Below are positions 30,662-38,023 of a stretch of DNA of 64,000 nucleotides, in pieces. This DNA is from Flexivirga oryzae. Lineage in GTDB: Bacteria; Actinomycetota; Actinomycetes; Actinomycetales; Dermatophilaceae. Below the pieces are notes generated by a model that did not search any database, was not told where the DNA came from, and saw nothing but the letters and a program-made list of their open reading frames with translations. The translations under genes and the position numbers were made by a program. Each line of letters begins with the position of its first letter. The stretch's first letter is position 1. The stretch spans positions 186,001-250,000 of the forward strand of contig NZ_JACHVQ010000005.1 of assembly GCF_014190805.1 (NCBI RefSeq), given 5' to 3'.

Positions 30662-31756
30662 CTACTTGCCGGTCTCCACGTCGATCCGCACCAGCGTCGA
30701 GCTCCCGGTGGGCTGCTTCGCCGGGTGCCACGCCCAGCCGTCCCGGCCGCGGTGCCGCTCCCAGGACCGGTTGCCGACCGTGACGGCGGTGATGTTGTCG
30801 TCCTCGGCATGTGCGATGGCCCAGGACGCGATCGCGTACGCGCCGTTGACCGACTTCGCCCGATAGGTGACGTCGCCGGTGCCCGCCTGTGCGGGGAGAC
30901 CGCTCTCGTCGGCCAGCTGACCGACGATCTGCGCCGGTGAACCGTTCGCCTTCGCGGGGTCCAGGCGGCAGCCGATGCCTTCGTGCGCGGTGCCGGTCAT
31001 CACCGAGGTGATGACCTCGCCCTGGGTCTCGTGGTCGGCATACGCGTCCGGGAAGCCGCTGCGCTGCACCTCCTGCGCCGCCTCGCCGATCGGCATCGAC
31101 TCCCAGCCGGGCACCTTCAGCAGCGCGTTGTAGAACGAGCCGCTGGAATAGATCGGGTCCTGGATCTGGTCGGTGGTGCCCCAGCCCTGGCTGGCGCGCT
31201 GCTGGAACAGACCGAGCGAGTCGAGGTCGCCATACGCCAGGTTGCGCAGTTTCGACTCCTGTATGGCGGTGGTGGTCGCCACCACCGCCGCCCGCGTCGG
31301 CACACCCTTCTTGTAGACGCCGACCGCCACGATGGTCGACGCGGACCGGGCCTGGCCGGGGTCCCACTTGTAGTTGTAGCCGTTCGCGACGAACTGGCAC
31401 GACGGGGAGCCCCAGTTGTCCAGCAGCTGCTGGTAGGCGAGGTAACCGCCGCCGGCGACGGCTGCGACGATCGCGATCGGCAGCAGACAGCCGAGCGTGC
31501 GACGGATCGGGCCGCGCGGCCGGTGGTCCTCGTCGAAGAAGTCGTCGCCGAACCACTCCGGGTCGTCCTCCGGCACGTGGTCCAGGCCGTCCGCCGGGCC
31601 TTGGTCGAACTCCTCGGGGTCGTGCGCGAGCCGCTCGCCGTGGTGGACGTAGCGCGCCGGCCGGGCGTCGTCGTCGCCGAAGTCGGCCGTCCCGCCGTAC
31701 AACCGATGGATCTCGCGGTCACTGCGGCTGTTGTCGCGGTTGCGGCGGAAGGGCAT
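30662..31756 (-). CDS. Membrane-anchored lysozyme-like (SLT-fold) protein of unknown role
   Basis: Protein of 364 residues. An acidic cytoplasmic N-terminus (about 100 residues) is followed by one helix (LGCLLPIAIVAAVAGGGYLAY) and a large outside domain. That domain contains AIQESKLRNLAYGDLDSLGLFQQRASQGWG, here cited by its ends, with a Glu in QESKLRN placed like the catalytic Glu of SLT transglycosylases. Related actinobacterial proteins are often labelled heavy-metal transporters, which the sequence does not support. A cell-wall role is inferred. It lies 36 bp downstream of dapD on the same strand. Confidence 0.72.
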   Translation of the reverse strand: MPFRRNRDNSRSDREIHRLYGGTADFGDDDARPARYVHHGERLAHDPEEFDQGPADGLDHVPEDDPEWFGDDFFDEDHRPRGPIRRTLGCLLPIAIVAAVAGGGYLAYQQLLDNWGSPSCQFVANGYNYKWDPGQARSASTIVAVGVYKKGVPTRAAVVATTTAIQESKLRNLAYGDLDSLGLFQQRASQGWGTTDQIQDPIYSSGSFYNALLKVPGWESMPIGEAAQEVQRSGFPDAYADHETQGEVITSVMTGTAHEGIGCRLDPAKANGSPAQIVGQLADESGLPAQAGTGDVTYRAKSVNGAYAIASWAIAHAEDDNITAVTVGNRSWERHRGRDGWAWHPAKQPTGSSTLVRIDVETGK

Positions 31757-31792
31757 CGGGGTCGGGTTCGCAGCTTCTCGTGGTCGGGGTGG

Positions 31793-32731
31793 TCAGTTGG
31801 CGTGCAGGGCGTCGTTGAGCGTGATGCCGTGGCCCTTGCGGGGGCGGCACTCCACGACACCGGTGGTGGAGTTGCGGATGAACAACAGGCCGTCCTGCCC
31901 GGACAACTCCCGGGCCTTCACGACCGTTCCATCGGGCAGGGTGACCTTGGTGCCCGCGGTCACGTAGAGACCCGCCTCGACCACGCAGTCGTCCCCGAGG
32001 GCGATGCCGACGCCGGCCTCCGCACCGATCAGGCAGCGCTGGCCGATCGAGACCCGCTCGGTGCCGCCGCCGGACAGGGTGCCCATGATCGAGGCGCCGC
32101 CGCCGATGTCGGAGCCGTCGCCGACGACGACGCCCTGCACGATGCGGCCCTCCACCATGGAGGTGCCGAGGGTGCCGGCGTTGAAGTTGCAGAAACCCTC
32201 GTGCATGACCGTCGTGCCCGCGGCGAGGTGCGCGCCGAGGCGCACCCGGTCGGCGTCGGCGATGCGCACCCCGGACGGCACGACGTAGTCGGTCATCCGC
32301 GGGAACTTGTCGATGCCGAAGACCTGCACCGGGCCGTCCTGCCGCAACCGCAGCCGCACCCGCTCGAAGCCGTCGACGGCGCACGGGCCGAGGTTGGTCC
32401 ACACGATGTTCTGCAGCACGCCGAACAGGCCGTCCAGGTTGACCGTGTTGGGCCGGACCAGCCGGTGGCTCAGCAGGTGCAGCCGGAGGTAGGCGTCGGG
32501 CACGTCGGCAGGTGGCGCGTCCAGGTCGATCGCGACCTGCACGACGCGGGTGCGCACCTCGCGGGCCGGGTAGACACGGGCGAGTGCTGCGAGGGAGGCC
32601 GGCTCGGCATACGGGTCCGCAGCCGGCGCCTCACCCAATTGCGGCTCGGGGAACCAGGTGTCGAGCAGAACGCCCTCGTCGGTCTCGGTGGCAAGGCCGT
32701 AACCCCAGGCGGAACGGGGGGAGTCAGTCAT
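31793..32731 (-). CDS. dapD: Tetrahydrodipicolinate N-succinyltransferase DapD
   Basis: Enzyme of 312 residues that succinylates tetrahydrodipicolinate with succinyl-CoA, the entry to the succinylase branch of DAP/lysine synthesis. The N-terminal alpha/beta domain is followed by hexapeptide repeats of a left-handed beta helix (GAHLAAGTTVMHEGFCNFNA, then VVVGDGSDIGGGASIMGTLS). This length and arrangement match the actinobacterial DapD type. It starts at 32731 and is divergent from dapE, which begins 94 bp away, so the two share a regulatory gap. Confidence 0.93.
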   Translation of the reverse strand: MTDSPRSAWGYGLATETDEGVLLDTWFPEPQLGEAPAADPYAEPASLAALARVYPAREVRTRVVQVAIDLDAPPADVPDAYLRLHLLSHRLVRPNTVNLDGLFGVLQNIVWTNLGPCAVDGFERVRLRLRQDGPVQVFGIDKFPRMTDYVVPSGVRIADADRVRLGAHLAAGTTVMHEGFCNFNAGTLGTSMVEGRIVQGVVVGDGSDIGGGASIMGTLSGGGTERVSIGQRCLIGAEAGVGIALGDDCVVEAGLYVTAGTKVTLPDGTVVKARELSGQDGLLFIRNSTTGVVECRPRKGHGITLNDALHAN

Positions 32732-32825
32732 GGCCCCAAGATTATGTGACGGAGGGGTGCGCGCCGCGGACGTGTCCAGTGAGACGCGTCGCATCCCGCG
32801 CCGGTCGATGCGGGAGGATGCCGGT

Positions 32826-33893
32826 ATGGCGCAACTGGACCTGACTCGCGACGTCGTCGACCTCACCGCTGACCTGTGCGACATCGAGTCGGTCAGCCAC
32901 GGCGAGCAGGAGCTGGCCGACGCCGTCGAGGCCGCGTTGCGGGCCCTGCCGCAGCTGCGGGTCGACCGCGACGGCAACACGATCGTCGCGCGGACCGACC
33001 TCGGACGGGCCGAGCGCGTCGTGCTCGCCGGTCACCTCGACACGGTGCCGCTCACCGACCCGCCGAACCTGCCGACCCGGCGCATCGACGACCTGCTCGT
33101 CGGGCGCGGCACGACCGACATGAAGGGCGGCGTCGCGGTGCAGCTGGCGCTCGCCGCGACCGTCGCCGAGCCGACCCGGGACATCACGTTCGTCTTCTAC
33201 GACTGCGAGGAGATCGACGAGGAGTTCAACGGGCTGCGGCGTATCGTCGCGCAGCATCCGGAGTGGCTGGCCGCCGACTTCGCGGTGCTGCTGGAGCCGA
33301 CGAACGGCGGCATCGAGGGCGGCTGCAAGGGCACGTTGCGGGTGGACATCGCCACCAAGGGGATCAGCGCCCACTCGGCGCGCCCCTGGAACGGTCACAA
33401 CGCCATCCACGACGCGGGGCCGGTGCTCGACAAGCTCGCGGCATACCAGCCGGAGACGGTGACGGTGGACGGGCTGGACTACCACGAGGCGCTCAACGCG
33501 GTCGGTATCAGCGGCGGCATCGCGGGCAACGTCATCCCGGACCGCTGCGTGGTGACCGTCAACTACCGTTTCGCCCCGAACAAGACCGGCCAGGAGGCGT
33601 ACGCCCATGTCTGCTCGCTGTTCAGCGGGTATGACGTGAGCCTCGGCGACTGCGCGGACGGCGCCCGGCCCGGCCTGGACACCGCCGCCGCACAGTCGTT
33701 CGTGACCGCGCTGGGTCTGCCGGTGACCGCCAAGGAGGGCTGGACCGACGTGGCGCGGTTCTCCGCCCTGGGGGTCCCGGCGGTCAACTTCGGGCCGGGC
33801 GACCCCAACCTGGCGCACACCGACGACGAGCGGTGCCCGGTGCAGCAGATCACCGACTCCTACGACGCGCTGCGCCGCTGGCTGACCGCGTAG
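32826..33893 (+). CDS. dapE: Succinyl-diaminopimelate desuccinylase DapE
   Basis: M20-family zinc hydrolase of 355 residues that cleaves N-succinyl-L,L-DAP to L,L-DAP. Metal and catalytic residues are visible: His in LAGHLDTVP, Asp in GRGTTDMKGG, the Glu pair in DCEEIDEEFNG, Glu in LLEPTNGG and a late His in NLAHTDDE. The ATG at 32826 is the first start that matches the family N-terminus. Together with dapC and dapD it completes the succinylase steps in this region. Confidence 0.94.
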   Translation: MAQLDLTRDVVDLTADLCDIESVSHGEQELADAVEAALRALPQLRVDRDGNTIVARTDLGRAERVVLAGHLDTVPLTDPPNLPTRRIDDLLVGRGTTDMKGGVAVQLALAATVAEPTRDITFVFYDCEEIDEEFNGLRRIVAQHPEWLAADFAVLLEPTNGGIEGGCKGTLRVDIATKGISAHSARPWNGHNAIHDAGPVLDKLAAYQPETVTVDGLDYHEALNAVGISGGIAGNVIPDRCVVTVNYRFAPNKTGQEAYAHVCSLFSGYDVSLGDCADGARPGLDTAAAQSFVTALGLPVTAKEGWTDVARFSALGVPAVNFGPGDPNLAHTDDERCPVQQITDSYDALRRWLTA

Positions 33894-33992
33894 CGCCGGA
33901 CCGGGACGCTCCTCGGTATGCCCGGCGCGTGGCATACGCCGCGACCGGCATACCCGCAGGCCCCGCGAGGGGCACATGAGAGATTGGGCCCC

Positions 33993-34748
33993 GTGACCAA
34001 GGAACCCGAGGCATATCAGAAGGGCGCGACCACCCTGCGCCGCGGCCACGTCCCGTCGACGACCACCGACCAGCGCCTGCTCGACCAGTCCCAGGACTCG
34101 GGGTGGGTGCACACCGACCCGTGGCGGGTGATGCGGATCCAGGCGGAGTTCGTCGAGGGGTTCGGCACCCTCGCCGAGCTGGGCCCGGCGGTGAGCGTCT
34201 TCGGTTCGGCCCGGCTGAAGCCCGGCAGCGACTTCTACGCCAAGGGCGTCGAACTCGGCCGCCTGCTCACGGATGCGGGCTACGCGGTGATCACCGGGGG
34301 CGGGCCGGGCGCCATGGAAGCGGCCAACAAGGGTGCCTACGAAGCGGGCGGCACCAGCGTCGGGCTGGGCATCGAGCTGCCGTTCGAGTCCGGGCTGAAC
34401 CCGTACGTCGATCTCGGCGTCAACTTCCGGTACTTCTTCGCCCGCAAGACGATGTTCGTGAAGTACGCCCAGGGGTATGTCGTGCTGCCCGGCGGCTTCG
34501 GCACGCTCGACGAGCTGTTCGAGGCGGTGACGCTGGCGCAGACGCAGAAGATCACCAGCTTCCCGATCGTGCTGCTCGGCACGAAGTTCTGGGCGCCGTT
34601 GCTCGGCTTCATCCACGACACGCTGTATACCGAGGGCATGATCGCCGAGAAGGACCTGCACCGGTTGCGGGTCGTCGACGAGCCGGCCGAAGCGGTGGCC
34701 ATCATCGCCTCCGACGGCGACAACCTCGGAGCCAGCCGGCCGGAGTGA
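33993..34748 (+). CDS. LOG-family nucleoside monophosphate phosphoribohydrolase
   Basis: Rossmann-fold protein of 251 residues (TIGR00730 family). The motif PGGFGTLDELFE (PGGxGTxxE) and GGGPGAMEAANKGA are intact, as in lysine-decarboxylase-like LOG enzymes that release ribose 5-phosphate from cytokinin nucleotides or AMP-type nucleotides. In Mycobacterium the equivalent gene (Rv1205) also lies near dapE. The GTG at 33993 is chosen because the alternative ATG at 33918 lies inside a GTATGCC word. A 52-bp tandem array begins immediately after the stop. Confidence 0.88.
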   Translation: MTKEPEAYQKGATTLRRGHVPSTTTDQRLLDQSQDSGWVHTDPWRVMRIQAEFVEGFGTLAELGPAVSVFGSARLKPGSDFYAKGVELGRLLTDAGYAVITGGGPGAMEAANKGAYEAGGTSVGLGIELPFESGLNPYVDLGVNFRYFFARKTMFVKYAQGYVVLPGGFGTLDELFEAVTLAQTQKITSFPIVLLGTKFWAPLLGFIHDTLYTEGMIAEKDLHRLRVVDEPAEAVAIIASDGDNLGASRPE

Positions 34749-34750
34749 TT

Positions 34751-35225
34751 CGGGGTGTGGTCGGTGTGGCGTCCCGAAGTGCCGACGGTCGGTGGGTGGG
34801 GATGGTGCGCGGCCGGTGTGGCGTCCCGAAGTGCCGACGGTCGGTGGGTGGGGATGGTGCGCGGCCGGTGTGGCGTCCCGTAGTGCCGACGGTCGGTGGG
34901 TGGGGATGGTGCGCGGCCGGTGTGGCGTCCCGAAGTGCCGACGGTCGGTGGGTGGGGACGGGGTGTGGCCGGTGTGGCGTCCCGAAGTGCCGACGGTCGG
35001 TGGGTGGGGACGGGGTGCGGCCGGTGTGGCGTCCCGAAGTGCCGACGGTCGGTGGGTGGGGATGGTGCGCGGCCGGTGTGGCGTCCCGAAGTGCCGACGG
35101 TCGGTGGGCGGGGACGGGGTGTGGCCGGTGTGGCGTCCCGAAGTGCCGACGGTCGGTGGGTGGGGACGGGGTGTGGCCGGTGTGGCGTCCCGAAGTGCCG
35201 ACGGTCGGTGGGTGGGGACGGTGCG
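34751..35225. repeat. Tandem array A1: nine copies of a 52-bp unit
   Basis: The 492-bp gap between the LOG and DivIVA-like genes is filled by nine units, each starting with the core CCCGAAGTGCCGACGGTCGG preceded by GT. Unit starts are 34771, 34823, 34875, 34927, 34979, 35031, 35083, 35135 and 35187: exactly 52 bp each time. The core holds the 11-bp odd palindrome CCGAC-G-GTCGG. Between cores two variants (GGATGGTGCGCGG and GGACGGGGTGTGG) alternate irregularly. One core has a single change (TAGT for AAGT at 34881). Since 52 is not a multiple of 3 the repeats are not coding. The array ends 16 bp before the next gene. Confidence 0.95.
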
Positions 35226-35240
35226 GGTTAGTCTGACTGC

Positions 35241-35546
35241 GTGCTCGTCTTCCTCATTGCGCTGCTCGTGGTCGTCATCGGCCTGGTGGTCTTCGCCGTC
35301 CTCGGCCATTTCGGCACCCACCTGGAGGACCCGACCCACACCTCGCCCTTCGAGTCGTTGCCGCGGGGCATCGTCACTCCGGAGGACATCGACGACATCC
35401 GCTTCGACCAGACCCTGCGCGGTTACCGGATGGGGCAGGTCGACGAGGTGCTCGATCGACTGCGCGCGGAGCTGGAGGCGCGCGACGACGAGATCGCGAT
35501 GTTGCGCGGAGAGAACGTCGGCGGCACGCACCCGCCGCGAGCCTAA
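35241..35546 (+). CDS. DivIVA-domain small membrane protein
   Basis: Protein of 101 residues starting with GTG. One N-terminal helix (LVFLIALLVVVIGLVVFAVL) is followed by the short DivIVA-type motif IRFDQTLRGYRMGQVDEVLDRLRAELEA, cited here by its ends, which forms a coiled coil. Similar small DivIVA-domain proteins occur next to tag in actinobacteria; a role in membrane or wall organisation is inferred. Its promoter and leader must lie inside or just after the 52-bp tandem array. Confidence 0.8.
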   Translation: MLVFLIALLVVVIGLVVFAVLGHFGTHLEDPTHTSPFESLPRGIVTPEDIDDIRFDQTLRGYRMGQVDEVLDRLRAELEARDDEIAMLRGENVGGTHPPRA

Positions 35547-35554
35547 GGCGCGAC

Positions 35555-35998
35555 ATGGGGGATCTGGTGGTGGAGCGCGCGAGTTCGGCGTCGGTCGCCG
35601 AACTCTGGCAGGTGGCGACCGACTGGGACGGTCACGGCCGCTTCTTCCCGGGCACCTCGGTGCGTGCCCTGACGCCTGATTCAGCTGTGGGGCAACGTGT
35701 TTCGGCGATCACCCGGATCGGGCCGTTGCGCTTGCACGACGAGATGCGGGTGACCCGCTGGGAGCCGCCGGGGGCGAGCGGTCGCTGTGAGGTCCGCAAG
35801 GTCGGCCGGGTGTTCGGTGGCCGCACCGTGATCGAGGTCGAACCCGTCGGCTCCGGCTCACTGCTGCGCTGGACCACCGACGTCGGACCGGCGCCGCGGC
35901 TGGCGCATCGGCTGCTCTCGCCGGTCTCGAAGCTGATCGCGGCACCGCTCTACCGGCGGGTGGTCGGCGGCATGGTGGCGGAGGCCGGGCATGGCTGA
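35555..35998 (+). CDS. SRPBCC (polyketide cyclase/START-like) protein
   Basis: Soluble protein of 147 residues with the SRPBCC fold: an N-terminal strand (LVVERASSASVAELWQVATD), WDGHGRFFPG, central beta strands and a long C-terminal helix ending in YRRVVGGMVAEA. The fold binds hydrophobic ligands; the ligand is not known. It begins 8 bp after the DivIVA-like gene and overlaps tag by 8 bp, so the three are one transcript. Confidence 0.8.
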   Translation: MGDLVVERASSASVAELWQVATDWDGHGRFFPGTSVRALTPDSAVGQRVSAITRIGPLRLHDEMRVTRWEPPGASGRCEVRKVGRVFGGRTVIEVEPVGSGSLLRWTTDVGPAPRLAHRLLSPVSKLIAAPLYRRVVGGMVAEAGHG

Positions 35999-36575
35999 GG
36001 CTGCCTCGGTGGCCGTCGGACCGGACGGTCTGGCGCGCTGTGCCTGGGGTGACGGCAGCGACGACTACCGGATCTACCACGACACCGAGTGGGGTGTGCC
36101 GGTCCACGGCGAGCGGGCGCTTTACGAGCGCATCACCCTGGAGGCTTTCCAGTCCGGCCTGTCCTGGATCACCATCCTGCGCAAACGGCCCGCCTTCCGC
36201 GCGGCCTTCGCCGATTTCGACCCCGAGGTCGTGGCGTCGTATGGCGCCCGCGACGTGCAGCGTCTCATGCAGGACGCCGGCATCGTGCGTAACCGGCGCA
36301 AGATCGACGCGGCGATCACCAACGCGCAGGCGGTGCTGCGGTTGCGGGACGGCGGCGGCCTCGACGAGCTGATCTGGTCGCACCGGCCCGCCTCGCACCG
36401 TCGGCCCCGCGACTTTTCCGAGACCCCGGCCCAGACCACCGAATCCGTCAGCCTGGCAAAGGCGTTGAAGAAGGCCGGCTTCGCACACGTCGGTCCCACC
36501 ACCATGTATGCCGCGATGCAGGCGTGCGGCCTCGTCGACGACCACGTGGTGGGCTGCTTCCGGGGCGGCGCGTGA
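35991..36575 (+). CDS. tag: DNA-3-methyladenine glycosylase I
   Basis: Base-excision repair enzyme of 194 residues that removes 3-methyladenine from alkylated DNA. The N-terminal ARCAWG and YHDTEWGVPVHGERALYERI motifs, FQSGLSWITILRKR, and the C-terminal VGPTTMYAAMQACGLVDDHV-x-GC supply the Cys and His residues of the zinc snap. Length is typical. It sits between the SRPBCC gene and the mannosyltransferase gene, with TGATG overlap to the latter. Confidence 0.95.
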   Translation: MAEAASVAVGPDGLARCAWGDGSDDYRIYHDTEWGVPVHGERALYERITLEAFQSGLSWITILRKRPAFRAAFADFDPEVVASYGARDVQRLMQDAGIVRNRRKIDAAITNAQAVLRLRDGGGLDELIWSHRPASHRRPRDFSETPAQTTESVSLAKALKKAGFAHVGPTTMYAAMQACGLVDDHVVGCFRGGA

Positions 36576-37861
36576 TGGCCGCGGCGACGACGACCGCGAG
36601 CGACCGGGCCGACGGCGAGCAGCCTGACGTCATACCACCCACCCGGCTGCAGGACTGGCGGGCCCGGGGGAGTGCGTTGGTGCAAGGGCACCTGCTGCTG
36701 TGCGTGGTCGCCGCCTACCTGGTGCTGCGGGTCTTCTCCGCCGTCGTGATGCAGGCCGTGGCGTGGCGGCAGGACCCCAGCTACATCTTCTACTCGACCG
36801 GGCACCAGGACTACTGGCAGATGACCCATGTGTGGGACGGCCGGTGGTACCAGACGATCGTGGAGGAGGGCTACCCGGCGCAGCTGCCGGGCAGCGACGG
36901 CACGGTCGACCAGAACCAGTGGGCGTTCTATCCGATGTACCCCTTCCTGGTCTGGGTGCTGATGCACCTCACCGGTGGGTCGTTCGCCGTCGTCGGCTCG
37001 CTGCTGTCGCTCGCGCTCGGCGCGGTCGCCGTGTGCCTGATGGCGGTGCTGATCCGGGAGAAGGTCGGCGCGTTCGCGGCGTTCTGTGTGGTCTGCGTGT
37101 TCGCCGCGTCGCCGCCGTCACCGGTGCTGCAGATGACCTACACCGAGTCGTTGGCGCTGGTGCTGCTGATCGGCGCGCTGCTCGCGCTGCAACGCCGGCA
37201 GTGGTGGCTGGCCGCCAGCCTGGCGCTCGCGACCGGCCTCGCCCGCCCGGTGGCGGTTCCGCTCGCGGTCGTCGCCGTCGTCGCGCTGTGGCTGCGCTGG
37301 CGCGCCCGCGCGGACGACCCGATCGAACGCCGGGAATGGGTCGCCATGGGCTCCACCCTCGTCGGGTGCGGCATCGCGAGCGGTATCTGGCCGCTCATCG
37401 CGTGGTGGCGGACCGGCGTGCCTGCGGCATACACCGAGACGATGGGTGCCTGGCGCGGCGGTGGCAAGGTCGTCTACTTCGAGCCGTGGGTGGCCAATTT
37501 CGACCAGCTGTTCGGCAACGGCCTCCTGGCCGTCACGGTCCTGGTGGTCCTGCTCGTCGGCTTCATGGTGATCACCATCGGTCCCTGGTCGGACGCGATG
37601 GGCCCGATCATGCGCACCTGGCTGCTCGCCTACGGGTTCTACCTGCTCGCGGTGCTGGACGTGTGGACCAGCACCTACCGCTACCTGCTGTTCATGTTCC
37701 CGATCCTGATCGCCTTCATCGGCGCCGGCTCGACGCAGCGGTCGCAGCGGCTGCTCGTCGGCTGGCGCACGGTGATCTGGGTGGGTCTGGGTCTCGGCTG
37801 GCAGGTGTGGTGGTGCTGGACGCTGCTGGTGCTCAAGCACGTCAGCGGCGACCCGATCTGA
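36575..37861 (+). CDS. PIG-V-like (GPI mannosyltransferase 2 family) GT-C glycosyltransferase
   Basis: Polytopic membrane protein of 428 residues with about nine helices. The first outside loop contains YWQMTHVWDGRWYQTIVEEG, with the W-D-x-x-W/Y motif of PIG-V mannosyltransferases, followed by NQWAFYPMYPFLV. Members use polyprenyl-phosphate mannose outside the membrane; in actinobacteria they probably mannosylate lipids or proteins. The ATG overlaps the tag stop by one base. An open frame upstream to 36524 lies inside tag and is not used. Confidence 0.83.
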   Translation: MAAATTTASDRADGEQPDVIPPTRLQDWRARGSALVQGHLLLCVVAAYLVLRVFSAVVMQAVAWRQDPSYIFYSTGHQDYWQMTHVWDGRWYQTIVEEGYPAQLPGSDGTVDQNQWAFYPMYPFLVWVLMHLTGGSFAVVGSLLSLALGAVAVCLMAVLIREKVGAFAAFCVVCVFAASPPSPVLQMTYTESLALVLLIGALLALQRRQWWLAASLALATGLARPVAVPLAVVAVVALWLRWRARADDPIERREWVAMGSTLVGCGIASGIWPLIAWWRTGVPAAYTETMGAWRGGGKVVYFEPWVANFDQLFGNGLLAVTVLVVLLVGFMVITIGPWSDAMGPIMRTWLLAYGFYLLAVLDVWTSTYRYLLFMFPILIAFIGAGSTQRSQRLLVGWRTVIWVGLGLGWQVWWCWTLLVLKHVSGDPI

Positions 37862-37926
37862 GCCTCGCCGACCCTGGCGATCCGACCAGCACCGGCTCCG
37901 CCCGGTCGGGGCACCGCCTCGCCTCG

Positions 37927-38018
37927 CCGAGAGGACACAAAAACGCCGAGCGGCCCAGTAGATCCGACGGTACGAGCCGGATCTAACTGGGCCTCTCGAT
38001 CATTGCTGGGCCTCTCGC
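37927..38018. repeat. Composite palindrome E6 between convergent genes
   Basis: CCGAG units begin at 37927 (followed by AGGACACAAAAA) and 37946 (followed by CGGCCCAGTAGATCCG), 19 bp apart. The second pairs with CGGATCTAACTGGGCC at 37978-37993 with one bulged A. CCTCTCG inverted units at 37992 and 38011 are again 19 bp apart. The first unit matches element E2 and the second resembles E1 (GGCCCAG against GGCTCAG), with the matching change in the inverted arm. Confidence 0.8.
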
Positions 38019-38023
38019 GCTGA

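Noticed and set aside
34103..35679. Open frames running through array A1 with repeated peptides
   Set aside because: The 52-bp unit is not a multiple of 3 and lacks stops in several frames, so long repetitive frames arise by chance. No start with a ribosome site is seen.
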